Below, piece after piece: positions 46,761 through 59,814 of a stretch of 64,000 nucleotides of DNA (the first letter of the stretch is position 1; each line of letters begins with the position of its first letter). The DNA is taken from positions 196,387 through 260,386 of the forward strand of contig CAADRB010000059.1 in NCBI GenBank assembly GCA_900708905.1. The letters run 5' to 3'. The notes beneath the pieces were generated by a model, which did not search any database, was not told where the DNA came from, and saw only the letters and a program-made list of their open reading frames with translations. The stretch comes from Hymenolepis diminuta (lineage: Eukaryota > Platyhelminthes > Cestoda > Cyclophyllidea > Hymenolepididae). A program made the translations under genes and the position numbers.

Positions 46761-49700
46761 CTTTAATCGGGTTGATAGAAAAGTCGGTTGAATTAGGTGA
46801 TGAGCAGATTTTATTGAGGGAGGTATTAGAGACGAGGGGAGGGAGAAAGTGAATTCAGCAAAGGTGTGTGAATGCAGAGCGCGTTTATAAGGGGTAATGG
46901 AAACAAAAGAGGAGGTAGAGATGAGAACTGTTCTTGGTAAGAAACGGAAAATTATCATCACTCATATTTAAATGGGAAATAAATAAATAAATCGTTAAAA
47001 GCCTTCGTTTTGAAGTCGAATTCAATAGGAAAACTATTGAGATGACTGATCGATAGATAAAGTAGACCGGAAAACGCCTATATAGTGCAATCAGTATTGT
47101 GACATCAGTGGCCGCTTTCCAAATTCGAGCTGAAGATGAACGATATACATATATTTTTTCATCCATCGGTTTTTGACCTTAAAATAGTACAGTCAAATCG
47201 AAATGGCATTGCCGACCACGAAAGCAAATCCAGCGTTCAACTAGATCTGAATGACCCTGGGGAGACAAATTGACAAAGATTGAATATCAGGAACTCAAAA
47301 AGTGAACTCTCCCCTTTTGAGAATATATAAAGACAAAGATGGTCTCATGATATCTACTACTCAGACGCTTTCACAATATAAAAACTTCTAGAAGTCATCA
47401 ACACTTGAAAACTCTATTCACGGATTTTGGTAGTCAGTTCAAATTACGCAGAAACTTGATTCAAAAGCTGATCTAATTATACACACTTGAAGATGTTGGA
47501 GGTAAGATTAACATCTTTCAGCTACGGCTAATACGGCTTTCACAAACAACCGGCAACCACAGTTTTCAAATTAGAAAGCCAGGAGTTGAGAATACACCAA
47601 ATTATACTGTGCAACGGCAGTGGAAACTTAAGAGAAGGGGAGAGAGAAGGAGATTTGAAGAAAGAGATGGAAGGATAATATGCGAAATGGGAGAGCCTGA
47701 GAGTCGAGCGAGACTGCACCACAAATCTTGTAACTGTAGTGACGTAAGGTTTTACAGACGAATTTTTAGTTGTCACAAAAACGTAAACTTGATTTTTTAT
47801 TATCAAGACGAATAAAATTGATATTACGCAAAAATACTCAGCAATTTTTGAAGGATCCTTCATGACATTAGGCGAATGGTGGATTATTTATGAGTTGACA
47901 ATTACGGTCACGGTTTTAGTGAGTCAACTTGTCATACATGAACACTCATCAAATCGCTATTGTACCAGATTGATGTATACTTTATTCGCCAATGAAGTCA
48001 GCTGCGTTGAGTGTGCTTAAGTCACTTCAAATTTAGAGCATTTCTAAATAGCTGATGCATTTCTTTCCTCTGGAGACTTCTCAACCGGTATTTATCCTCT
48101 TCGTAACATATGAACAATTTTTTCATGTTTAAAATTCCAGGAAGACATCTCATATTTTAGACAAAGCTCAAGTTGTGTAGATGGAAGTCGTCGAGGAGAC
48201 AATTTAGTTTTGAAACTCGTATTTTGCCAACAAAGTCAGTTTACTCTCTCTGCTTGATTTAACGAGTTTGTACGCAGCACCGCTAATAATAATAAAATAA
48301 ACGCATTTCTAGAAATCAACTTAAAAGGGAGCTTCGCTCAAAACTTGATCCATGCTGAAACGAGCACATATTGATAGCCAACCTAATTGATGGAATGACG
48401 TTGTACAAACAAGGTGTTGAGCAACCAAAATATGCGTTTAAGCTATTTCCCATAAAGGGGGGGAGGGGAGTAAGAGTACTCGAGAAGAATCACAATACAG
48501 CGTCTTTCAACACCCATCCTGTGTAGAGAGCAGCATCATGAAGCCTCTCTCAGTGAGAAACTGGAATTCTGACTCTCTCTATACTATCTGAACCTAATCT
48601 GTTCACATGGTGTGCACCGATGAGATGCGAGCCCGTGACCTCTGACATGGCAGACGTGTACGATGACCAGTGCGTCACTGACATACAGGTATTATAACGC
48701 TTATAATAAGTTCAGATAGAGTAATACAATTCCAATCTTAGCTGCGTATATGCTACCTTTCAACACGTGAAATCTAAGCTCAATCTAAGCTGGTAGAATG
48801 CCCCTCTTTATTGACAACCTGCATTTCACTCTTCGTCTGAATTTTCCATTTTTAATTCCATTAAATATTCCAAAACAGAAGGGTGATGATAATAGTTTAA
48901 GTGGTATGGAATCAATAAGGAGGAATTTAAGGGATAGAAAGAACCGTTCTTCCATAAAATATTACATTTGTTGATTCATTTTTTTCTTCAACAAAGATAA
49001 TTTGTTCCAAATAGAAGCCAACTGACATAATTTGATGTTGATACCTGCATGTTTTTTCAAGCAGCAGTCAACACCAAAACATGCGAACGCTTTACTTAGT
49101 CCCGGATATACGCGACTATTAGCGAAATTGATATAATAACGTCGAGAATTTCAAATTGAAATACGCAAACCTACAGCTAGTCTCAGAATCCCACAATCCC
49201 GGCCAAATAATAACCCTATTTCATCTTATTTCATTAAAATTTCCACCGTCCTCTTCACCGTAAGAAGAATGAAGGAAAAAGACGGTAATTTTTACGATTC
49301 ATAAACTACATTCACTGAGGCTCTTTCTTGACATCCGTCTTCGTATTATTATCTAAAATGTAAGTTGGAATACATGGAAAATGTGAATTAAGAATGAACA
49401 ATAGCATGCGAGCACACTTAGAGAGAGACTTTGCCATAAAGAGATGGTCTTGTGATAAGAAGACCGAAATACAATCGAAGGGAGCTTTAAGATACGTGCT
49501 TCTTCAGTCTTCATTGAGAATGAGAGAGAGCTCTCAATTCATTAAGTTTTCCAACTCAGAGTTTCAACAGCATCCATTAATGTGGCGCATGGGAATTATC
49601 AATATCCGAGGCGTTGCGATCCAATGTACCTGAAAAGGCAGAAGCATTCACAACACAAATCAAAGTTATTAAGAAATAAGTGCTTATTTAAAGTAATACT

Positions 49701-49763
49701 GAATAGACGGGGCTCTGTTTCGAATGTCGCATTGAGGACAAATAGCCCTGGGACAAGTTTCAA
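46761..49763. other. interval with no supported gene; one SINE-like copy
   Basis: Open frames at 46885-47166 and 47540-47863 (minus) and 47609-47815 (plus) come from purine- or pyrimidine-rich DNA and lack splice or family support. A SINE-like repeat lies at 48481-48685. Confidence 0.45.
48481..48685 (-). repeat. tRNA-derived SINE-like repeat
   Basis: On the minus strand a head with GACGCACTGGTCATCGTACA and AGGTCACGGGCTCGCATC (box-B-like) leads into a body with TTCTCACTGAGAGAGGC and GGATGGGTGTTGAAAGACGC. The order and spacing match the copies at 15590 and 14461. Confidence 0.6.
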
Positions 49764-52700
49764 TTAATTCATCAAACACTCTCCTGAAAACCGTAATCTT
49801 GGTCGCATAGTAACTCCATTTAAAACTTGAAATCTTTAATTGAAAATAACAAAGCAAAACTCACTATCTGCACTGGCAAAGTTGAGGGGAGGAGGACAGT
49901 TCCTTCCACGCGCAATATGAAGAAGGGAATATGACAGTTTAAGTACCCGCTTATGCCGTGTCCATCCACATCCTGTAAATACAAACAGAAATGTGACCGA
50001 ATTTATGAGAAAGGTCCAAAGAAAACATTGACAAACTCGGTGAACTTCTCAGTCTGTGTATGAAAGCGGGTTTCCAGTCGAAAAGATATAAACATGTAAA
50101 CATGAGATAGAAATTACAAACCAATTGTCATTAGTTCTAAAAAGAACCAAAGACAGTCTATGACATAGAGCCAAAGCGCAAAATTCATAAGTGGGTTGAT
50201 AAAGACGTCAACACGCTTCTGATGGGGAGGGTTTATGTTGTGTTCATCTGCTGAACACTGCAAAATAAACACAGATTTCATTTAATTAACAGTGGCATGG
50301 AGTTCTCCAGCTTTGTCGAAAATATGAAATTCAGTCTCTTTAAATCATTTTATGGTTTAATATTATTTCTTTTCATATTTTCTGATCTTCTAGGAATGGT
50401 ACAGTGGAACGAATTTGCCATTCGTACGCATTTCTGTTCATATTATGATCACTTTATTTTCCAAATAGTTGCCCTTGGGTTTGTGAATTTGTTACAAATT
50501 GAACTGAAGCAAATCGCCAATGTGGATAAATTTTGTAATTTTTAATTCTAATTTCAATTGAAAAATCTTCACGTATTTTTGCGTTCTGGAAAATGTTATA
50601 ACGCAACAAACCAGAAGTCGCCGTAGTAATCTCGTAGGGCCGACAATCTAGAAAACCCCGTAATACAGCAATTCAACACAGAAGCCGACAACCCACGGCA
50701 GAGCACAAGACATGTTATGGTCAACACGCGTGTATTCACGGAACTCCGCTCCCAATCGGTATCGGCTTAAACAAGGAGACATAATTATCAAGTGTCTTTT
50801 ATCAGTGAGGAAGTATTGGGTGCGGGGAAAATAATTATCGTTTCTTTTAACAGAAAAGTGTTAATTTTATTAAAAATTATTACAGAATTTTCACTAAGTC
50901 CGTATTTACATTATCTGCAGATCCTAAATTCCTCGAGATGAGGTAGCTGTGGAATTTGAACGAGAGCAACCTAGTACACACCTGTAGTTCTCCACATCTC
51001 CAGACGGGCCGGAAGAGCTGATGAATTCCTCAGTATCACCACACGTTTGATTGACAGTAAACTGTTTTTCCTTCTATCCTAAGCACAACCCCATATCATT
51101 TACTGGCACATCTCTACATTTTCGCAATATCGTACTTTTTATGCATAAAAAATCCTGATGCACTTGGTTGGGGGTTTCAAGCTTTGTATGAATGACTTTT
51201 ATGCATCTCATTTGAGGTTTGAGAGTGGATTAAAAAGCCTGATAGAGGCTATTATTTTGGGATTCTCAATTTATGGGTCACCATTTATTAACAATTCCAC
51301 TTTATTGTTCATTTGATTTCTTTCCAAGGGAGCTAATATACGCTTACCGAAGGGACAAAGTTTCAGATATACGGAAGGCAAAACGTAGATATCTTTATAA
51401 GTGAAAAACTGGAAGGAAATTAAGTGAAATCGTCTAAACAAAGATCCTCCCTAACACGTGGTGATACTAAAACCGGATGCAGTCCGCTACTTTAAATACC
51501 ATAGTAGCAGTTAGATAGTACACACGTTACCTCCAAGAAACAAAAGACAAGACAAAAACATGTATTTCGAAATTCAAGAGAAAAATTAGGAAATAAATTA
51601 GCAATTCTTGCAGTAAAGAGGTTGAGAGGGGCATGTAGATCTCCTATACAGTTTTGAACTCCGACTCTTCAACTCTTTAATTCGTGAAGTATGTATTACC
51701 GATATTAACTTGAGGAGTCCTTTAATTGATGGTTAAGCAAAACTGCCCCAAGTGTTTATCATAGCAATTACCTGGACAAATTGTCCCCACTGGTCTATGG
51801 CAATGTAGATAATAACAGTTCAGAGGTTGTTCGGAGGGCATGAGGGAGTTAATATTAATTTGCTGACAGAAATGCTCTCTTCAAGAAGCCTGGTTTCATA
51901 TTCGTACATGATTTAACCTAATCGTTGTGCAAGTTTTCGAAAAAGAGTTGAAGATCAAGTTTCCAACAGCGAAAAATGAGAAATTTGTTAAGTTTATTAC
52001 CCAAAAGTTGACTAGGTCAGCTGAGAAGAGAAAAAATGCAGGTTTTGGTGAAAAAGAGAGCGCAATTCGGAAGGTGAATCCTCATGAAAAACTACCCCTG
52101 GTATAATATAATAGAAAAAAGTTATTTTAAAGTGAGAGGAGGCAAGAAATCCTCTGCTTGGACACCCATTGAGATGGCACTGGCAAATGGATCATAAAAT
52201 GCGCGGAAAATCTAGGAAGTGAAAGAGGGCAACTTGGAGTTTCATTATGCGCTAATTAGAAACAATTTAATATTCGATGTAACATAAGTGACACATTAAA
52301 ATTTTAGGTACCTTGATAAATCCTGCTGGTTCCAGATCACCTGACGGCACTAAGAGTTAAATTTTTTTCAATGTGACGCATAATATCAAGATGAGGTTGG
52401 AATTTCTGAAGTGTATACGACATTGGATAACGCTCGATTATTTATTAACCTCTTATTTTACAAACATTACATCAAAAGCACACATGAGAAGAATTAACGC
52501 TATTTAAATGAAATCAACTCAATGGCAATTACAGTGAGTTCAAATTTCAAAAAAATCAATTTTAACTAAAGTACTGACTGCGTAAGAAACTGATGGTTTT
52601 ATCCGTACTCTCTAATAACTTTGGGAAATTTAATTAAATAATTTGTCAAAAGGCTTACAAAGTATGGCTCGTTGGTATAGGGGGACTGGCAGACGTCGAC

Positions 52701-53496
52701 GGAAGGCAAAAAGACCGCGAGAAGTGAGACGTTCGGAAAGAATTAGAAGGAACAGAAGCGAATCTAGCGTGAGTCGTAATTATCCTTGAATTGCTTGAAT
52801 GGCTATTTAAAGGATTTCATCTCACCGTTTATCTGCCCATTTTTAAGCCGTGCAGAAGCTCACGTTATGACTAAATACATAAATATGAATCAGCCGATTC
52901 AGAGCCAGCGAGAAACACGTCGGAAGAGGCTCTTACTTTAGGGCACTCATTTAGCACAGTTTGCCACCATTCATTCTTTGCAGGAGGCTAAGGAGGATTT
53001 AATATGCGGTCAGATTTGTTACTAAAATTAGTCGCTCCACCACGGGTCGAAGTCGTTCAAGGGTCTGTACTTTTTTACTAATACACCTTGCCATATTAAT
53101 GGAACAACACCAGGAAAACTGAATTTACTCGTGACATAGTCAATACCTGAAGAAAATATTCATAACTGAATAATTCTCTTCTGTTGTTTATTCATAACTC
53201 AATGCAAGGAGACGACACTTTGCAAATGTCATCGTGATGGGGTCATAAAATGAGATACAGTAGGGGAGAGGTGTAAAAATAGAAAGAGGTAATCGAGTCT
53301 GGTATCTTACCTTGACCCTGAGTGAGCACTGTGCTAAATTTAACCGACCTCATGCTCTTAAACTTGGCTTGAATTAACTCATCTGTAATAATTTGAGTTG
53401 AATCAGAGACCGAACACCAAATATTATATATTTAATAACCTCACAAGGCTTCACTAGTAATAAAACAAATCCCAGCAATTGAGTCAAACGGACCAT
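49764..53496 (-). CDS. unidentified multi-exon membrane protein with signal peptide
   Basis: Well-supported minus-strand exons: 53496-53445, 53382-53311, 53146-53087, 52405-52341, 52211-52166, 51862-51772, 51061-50982, 50765-50657, 50257-50122 and 49972-49865. Likely additions are 52763-52659, 51392-51348 and a 20-nt last exon at 49783-49764. Most neighbours join in phase. Two joins remain unsolved: into 52405 (perhaps via an 11-nt micro-exon) and into 51061. The N-terminus MVRLTQLLGFVLLLVKP is a signal peptide. The middle is extracellular or lumenal in character (FSFPGVVPLIW; RHIEKNLTLSAVR; HLPVPSQW; an NQT glycosylation site). Two membrane segments follow, PWVVGFCVELLYYG and PLMNFALWLYVIDCLWFFLE, then a basic tail (TRHKRVLKLSYSLLHIARGR). 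I do not recognise the family. Confidence 0.6.
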
Positions 53497-56400
53497 GTAA
53501 CTAAATAGCAACGGGAGTGCATTGATAACACCCGGCAATGTTACTGTCAGAGGAAATGAAAATAGGCAGGTGTGTCACACTCAGAGGACACTTCACACAT
53601 ACACACATCTGAGAACACCTGACGCAGTTCTTAATTTGGGGACGGGAATGAAATCGCTGTGGTCAGTAAGTTGGATGTGCTGTTAAGGTGAATAAAAGCG
53701 GACATGGGATGGCAAATACATTTACAACTTGATGAATGATAGCAGGATGTAGTGGCGTAGCGAAATTTTGCACGTTTGAACAAAGTATGCTCGCATGCGG
53801 ATGGCGCATGTGTGAAAGTGAGGTGAAAGGGTAGTCTCAATCACTTGATAGGGCAAATCATGAACTGGACGGGATCTTGCTGACATGTGATTAGGTCCGC
53901 ACTACATCAATGGCTTAAATTCGTTCCCTCCCAAAATGAATCAATAAATGACCTGAATCGACTCACATTCGAAAACGCGTGCCGTGGTGTCTAAACTGAG
54001 ACTAAATGTACTCCACTGCAATTAAACAATCCTGAGCTCGGACAGTCTGAAACTATGATACTTTAAGCATAACTTTCCAGTTCTTTAATATACACATATT
54101 TATAATTTGAATAAAATAAATTATTTGAAATCTCACATCTGCTTCAATTTAAATAATTCGCATCGCCTTCTAATCCGTTTAAATGGATTCCAGATCAATT
54201 TACCATCACTGAGGAATTCGTCGGCTGAATTGGAACCTCGAGCTTCTGACAGATCTGTAAGTTGCGCTTTTTAATTCCATATTAACACTAATTGATTAAG
54301 TTTTGTAGCTCCTTTTTCCTTAGAGCCTCATTAAAGGCTCTTTTAAAAATAGCAAAAGTTCAGAGTTAGATTTACTACTTAAATCGGCCGAGGTGTCCCT
54401 TGCACGACAGATGTCAATTCGTGTTTGCTGAACGGGTATCGTGTAGATGCACTAAGGCGTGATTCAGGTTAGACGTTATTCTACAGGTGTCACATTTCTA
54501 TTAAATTTCCTCTCGCTATACTGATAAAATACTGCGCTGCCAGTATTGGTGCAAATTATTTCTGAGGTTATATAATTTCTCCTTCACTGTTATTCTTGCA
54601 ACCGGATGAAAATTTATAAATTTTAAAATGGCAAAACGTCTAAATATGGAGAAATAATAAATTCTATTAAAATATGGAGCAGAGAAAAAGGGGTCATAAT
54701 GGGAGTAGACAATGAAAAAATAATTGAAATTAATCTGAAATAACTATTCTACGCAATTTTCATTTTTTTGAATTTTTTAAAATGAACTCCAGTCCAATAC
54801 AGTGTCATCCGGCGAAATACGATGGGAAGGATTAAGTCGATACCTGAAGAAGAATCGACGGTCTCAAAATACCGAAATTTCTGTAAGTTATTTTTCGTTT
54901 TTGAATTATTACTAACTGAATTGCATATAAGTTATCTAGGGTTTACGAGGTAGTGCATTTAAAATGAGCATTTGTTTGCCTTTTCACACTTGGAGTTTTC
55001 ATAATTCCATATTTAAATAGTTTGACAGTTGATAAGTAATGAAGAATGTTGTTTTGAAAGTACTAATGTAGGGTTTAGAAGCACAATTCTTAGACCCCTT
55101 TGAGCAGAACGTCACATTTGACCTGAACTTGAATATTTTTAATCAGCGGAGTTGGCTATGTGGTTCAATAAATGTACGCCAAAGGATCCGTGATCGCAAG
55201 GTGCTTGCAAATGGCTGCGTTGATCTCCAAGAGTAGAAGCTGAGGATTCAAACCATATAATTCTTACTTAACGTGCATAATTCACGGCATCATATCATGA
55301 TATTTCATGCTTCAAATGTCTCTGTTTGTCCTCTAATTTAAAAGTTCATTGTTTTTATGATCAGGTTATGTGATTCACCACGCCACTTCGACTTTTGTAA
55401 ACTGTTAGCTGAAGAGATTTTGTTGATTTTAAATAATTTAACTTGTATTATAACCATCATTTTAATTGCAAAATGGATCCCGAACTGACTAATACTTTTT
55501 GGATAGTTTTAAGCGGTATCCCAGACTCGCCTGACCTATTGGCTGTCCTCGAACTAAATCCGTGTTCATTATAACCTAAATCCCACATTCCCTTCTGGTT
55601 CCTCCAGCCTTGCGATGAGTGCTCATTTGACAGAACGCCCCTCTCCATTGTTGCCTCAGCTGACCTTTGACTCAGATAGTCGGGCTTGCAATTTCCTTGC
55701 CTAGTCATCTCTTAAGGCGATTTCACATCTCATTATTTAGACATCATTTCCAGTCCAGGCGTCTTTCCTCCAATTTCCCAGTTCCTGTTACAGTAGTAGT
55801 TCTTTTTTCACTTAACATCGATATTTGTGGTATAATATTGCAAATTTTCTATGAATTTTCCCTTAATTCTTTGTTTTCAGCGTTATGACAAAACTTCTAA
55901 TTCAGCATGTTTTCAAATATTAGACTTCTAATAATCCGGGAAACGAATCTGGCGAAATTACGAGGATTTCTCCTCTGCGAGTCCCTCAGGAAGATATTCC
56001 TTTTCCCAATCAGACATCTCAACAAATGCAAAATACGTCATCACTGATGGATACTTCGCTTTTTCCAAACCTTCCACAATTTCCAGATCCTTTTCCGTCA
56101 CTTTGTGCGTTTGTCTTTGTTATAATTCTAATTTCCTAAACGTGAGATAGAAATATCACTCTAAGATAGCCTATGATCACACCGTTATTTTTGAAACATC
56201 GAGTAGAACTCAAAACAGTTCGTGAGCAAAATTTGTCAAAGATGATGAATACGTCCATTTCATCGGTAAGGTTTATTCTATTTGGAAAAAGATGCATAAG
56301 TAAATCAGAGGTGGAAGAGTTGGTAGAAGGGTAGTTAGATTTGGTCAAGGGAACGTCGGCTAATGTATTCTTTTCTCACATGCATAAATATACATTGGTG

Positions 56401-59400
56401 CATTTTTTAAGTAACCTCTTGAAGAGGCTGGCACTGGATACGATGGCAATGTTGGGGATAGCATTCTGATGTGACGTTTCAATCATGTAGGACTTTCGTA
56501 AGACTTGTAGCAAGTGCCAATTTGGTGCATTAAATTCTTGTTAAATCTCGCCCTTGAGGAACTGTAACTTCGACGGCAGTGCAAGAACATTGCTTTCTTT
56601 TCCGCAAACATTCAGTTAGCTTTGGACTTCGCCAATTTGGTCCGAATTCCCTTGAACCTGGAATTTGAGCTGTTAGAGAAAAGAATTGATGTCGTTAGAT
56701 AGATCTTGTCCGATTTGCTTTAGTCATGACTTTTTGTAAGCTTTCTTTTTAATTCCCCTTGGGTTTTAATGACACGAAAGGTGGTTTATGGGAAGGCCCT
56801 TCACGATAATCCAAGGTAGATTTCATTTTTCTCGGTGCTTGGTCTTGGGATTTCCCAGAAGAATCCGCTAAACTAGCACTTGGCAATCATGTCTCTGGGA
56901 CGTGATAATCCTCAGATCAGTCTTCTCACAGTACGTTGAGAACATCTTATTTACTACTGCGGAAGTGCTCGAATAGAGGATTATCTGTTCGAAGGTATCA
57001 ACACACCTTGTTTTTAATATAACTGATAATTTTGGACACTTGAACTCAGGTAAAGCACTTTTTGTTTACCTTTCCCTATGCTCATGCATTGCAATGTAAG
57101 TGTTTTACTTGCCAATCAATCATGATCTGTCTTACTGAGGTAGAGAAGGTGATAAGACGTAAGTTCAAAAGTGGATTTAATATAAGAACGCTCAGAGCGC
57201 CTTGATCCTGACGATGATCAAATCCAAACGAGAAAATAGCTGTCAGTCATACTATAAATAATTTTGTAAAGTATAATTTCAGAATCATAATCGTATCCTT
57301 TATTTTTCTTTAGTTGGCCTGCCAGAATCATCTGGCGGTAGGAATTGGACGGAGGACATCTTTTCAAACATGCCACCGGGAGAACTGGATGGCCTGTTTC
57401 TTCAAGCAACAACCTCTACGTCTGCACAAATGTCTTCTCTAATGGATGGTCAACAAGCGCAACAGTCGACCAATCCTCCTTCGCGTCCTCGTAAGTTTTC
57501 GTGATTGACTCCTGTTCAATAAACGCTAGACTGACCAGTCCAAGATATGGCAAAATAAAGGGAGAGGAAACAGGGAGATAGGAATATACTTTCACTGCTA
57601 CTCTTCTCATTTTTGAAAATGAAGTACCTTGTCATAACTAAGACAAACGGTATTACGATTATGCAAAGTTTCCCGACTACTTATTTTAGATGGCAGCCTT
57701 TTCAAATTAGCAGTCCGAGCATTCAATGTTGAACAGAGCAAATTGTACGAGATAACGGAATATTAGAGCAAAGGAGAAAGAGAAGAGGAGAGAATGAAGC
57801 CTCTGTGCACTGTCAAAATTCACCAATACGGGTATAGGCATGAGATATACAAATAAAAACAATTTCTATAAATTTGACTCAAGAAAATTTGTCTCAGATA
57901 AGTTGACGATGATGTTTTCCATAATTTCACTTTTGCGATAACTTGTAACAAAGAAAAATAGCGCAGACACGAGTCTTCGGGACCGCCATTTGTATAACAT
58001 CAAAGTATGTGCTTATTTTGTCCCTTTCTTGTAGGCAACATTGATATGGGAGGTCTTAACAGAAGATTGAGGAACAACGATCTATCAGATTTAGCGAATT
58101 CTGAAAGCGATCATTTTCATGAACTGGATGAGCTTTATCAATTAGTGTTTCCCAATGAATCCCCTCCTCGATCATCAAGTAAACCATCCAATCACAGATT
58201 TCTGTAAATTAGAAGTTCACTGCGATTTTATGCATTAAATAATATGGTTCTTACTGAAAAATCACTTGAATTCCTTTTTGCATTTATTCTCTTTCCGTTT
58301 TTAAGAAGTCTGAATTGGAACATAACAAAATATTAAAGGTCGCTCCAATTTATTCACAAACACAAGTTTACATACGAGTGTGTCTTTGTGAGACGTCGGT
58401 CGTATTTGGTCGTCGATGTTTCCACTTGATGATTGGTTGCTGGGCCGCATCTATTCTCATACACACCTGGATCTCTGTGGTCCGGGCAACATCATATCGC
58501 TCTCGATCATCAGATCTTGATTGACATCTGCTGTCTACAGCACTGACCGTGTTAATAAATTGTAAGAAAAAGTTAAGCTGTAACTGCAGTTCTTGCGTTC
58601 GAGAGAAATCGGCTTGAATTTTCCAATCTAACTAAAGTGCAAAGTTGATTAAATGTGAACTGCTGTCGCAGAGAGCGAAAGTCAAGTTACTGACGCAGCT
58701 GGAGCAGTTCGAGGGCGGCAAGAAGACACTCCAATTTATTAATCCCGATATTAAATTCAAATTTTTTTCAGAATATATTCAACACAAGCGGTTCCTCGTA
58801 CTGCGTTAGTCATCTCTATTCGCCAATGTCCTGCGTTGTGAGTGACATCTGTATAGGTTCCTATTTCCATACGCAGACTGCCTATCTGGAATGTTATTAC
58901 CGACGCCTTACTGTCCTCATTTGCTAGGTGTTGTTGGAAATCCTTTATATCCGATCTAAGCAGGTTTCAGATAAGACAAAATTCAAATGGAGTTTGTTCA
59001 ATTTTCTTTGTTGAATTCGACTGAGTTCAACATGATTCATTGTTACATGAAAAACGTTTTTCCTTTGGTCTGGTTATAACTCCATCGATCTCATCAACCC
59101 ACAGCTAACTAGGATTCAGAAAAAAGGCATTCGGAAACAATGTAGATCTTTCTGTAAATGTTTGTGGTTAGTTTGTTTATGCGACTGCCATTCAAGTGGA
59201 GATTGAAGCTGGTCAATTTTTAACTTAAGGGATGGTTGGTTAGCTCACGACACTACAAGTCAGTGCAAATTTGACGTGAACGCGGTTGAAACCTCGAAGT
59301 CGACCCAATTTTCTAACCGCAAATGTCACATTTTGCTTCATTCGTCTCAATAAATTTTAGATGGTGAAACACGAGTAATAGATGCTCCCGTTCATTTCTG

Positions 59401-59814
59401 CAACGGCAACTCATCTTTTAGCGGTGACTGCACTGTTTTGATGACAACACTTCCCTCATCTGTGGATAACCGTGATAAACATGTAAGGGCACTTCTGCGC
59501 CTGAGAACACCGTGGGTTTCCGAAATTTGGGGAATGTAAGCTTAGATTTAAACAGAAATAATTATGCATTTGGATTTAATAAAAATTAATAACCGTTCAA
59601 GCGTATAATTTTAACCTTGAATGGTGACACAATATTTTCTCGAGGGCGACGCAAACGGATTTATAGGGCCAACATGAGATCTCATATTATTACGATTGTA
59701 ACAACCACGTACAGATGATGAAGTGCTTATTTGATCTCTTAATATTCACGTTTCTAGAATAAACTTCCATTTATTAAAAACAGAATGATCTATTATCTGC
59801 TATTTTCTAAATAA
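52664..59814 (+). CDS. unidentified basic, Ser/Asn-rich protein, eight exons
   Basis: Exons: 52664-52768, 54194-54256, 54793-54882, 55924-56104, 57314-57490, 58035-58178, 59361-59482 and 59758-59814, giving 312 aa. Every junction is GT-AG and in phase. Exons 2 to 7 are the firmest. Exon 1 (MARWYRGTGRRRRKAKRPRE) is highly basic and would suit a nuclear localisation signal, but its opposite strand is also an open, splice-flanked segment. The middle is polar, rich in Ser, Gln, Pro and Asn (PNLPQFPDPFPSL; MSSLMDGQQAQQSTN), with acidic patches (SESDHFHELDELYQLVFPNE). Exon 8 (NKLPFIKNRMIYYLLFSK) ends in a stop overlapping an AATAAA. Exon 6 could instead read through to a stop at 58205-58207. There is no domain I can name; a nuclear regulatory role is only a guess from composition. 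Confidence 0.55.
58385..58545 (-). repeat. diverged R1 repeat, inverted copy, in intron 6 of the Ser-rich gene
   Basis: The plus strand shows GAGACGTCGGTCGTATT and GATTGACATCTGCTGTCTAC, reverse complements of R1 blocks, in the R1 order. The match is weak in the middle. Confidence 0.4.
58800..58895 (-). repeat. diverged R1 repeat fragment, inverted
   Basis: TGACATCTGTATAGGTTCCT on the plus strand corresponds to the reverse complement of the R1 block reading TACCTAAACAGATGTCGATC. Partial copy. Confidence 0.35.

Noticed and set aside
47609..47815. Arg/Glu-rich 68-codon plus-strand frame
   Set aside because: Produced by a purine-rich tract; no homology or splice context.
50297..50545. 82-codon hydrophobic plus-strand frame
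   Set aside because: It lies in an intron of the well-supported minus-strand membrane gene; the T-rich DNA explains the Phe/Leu content.
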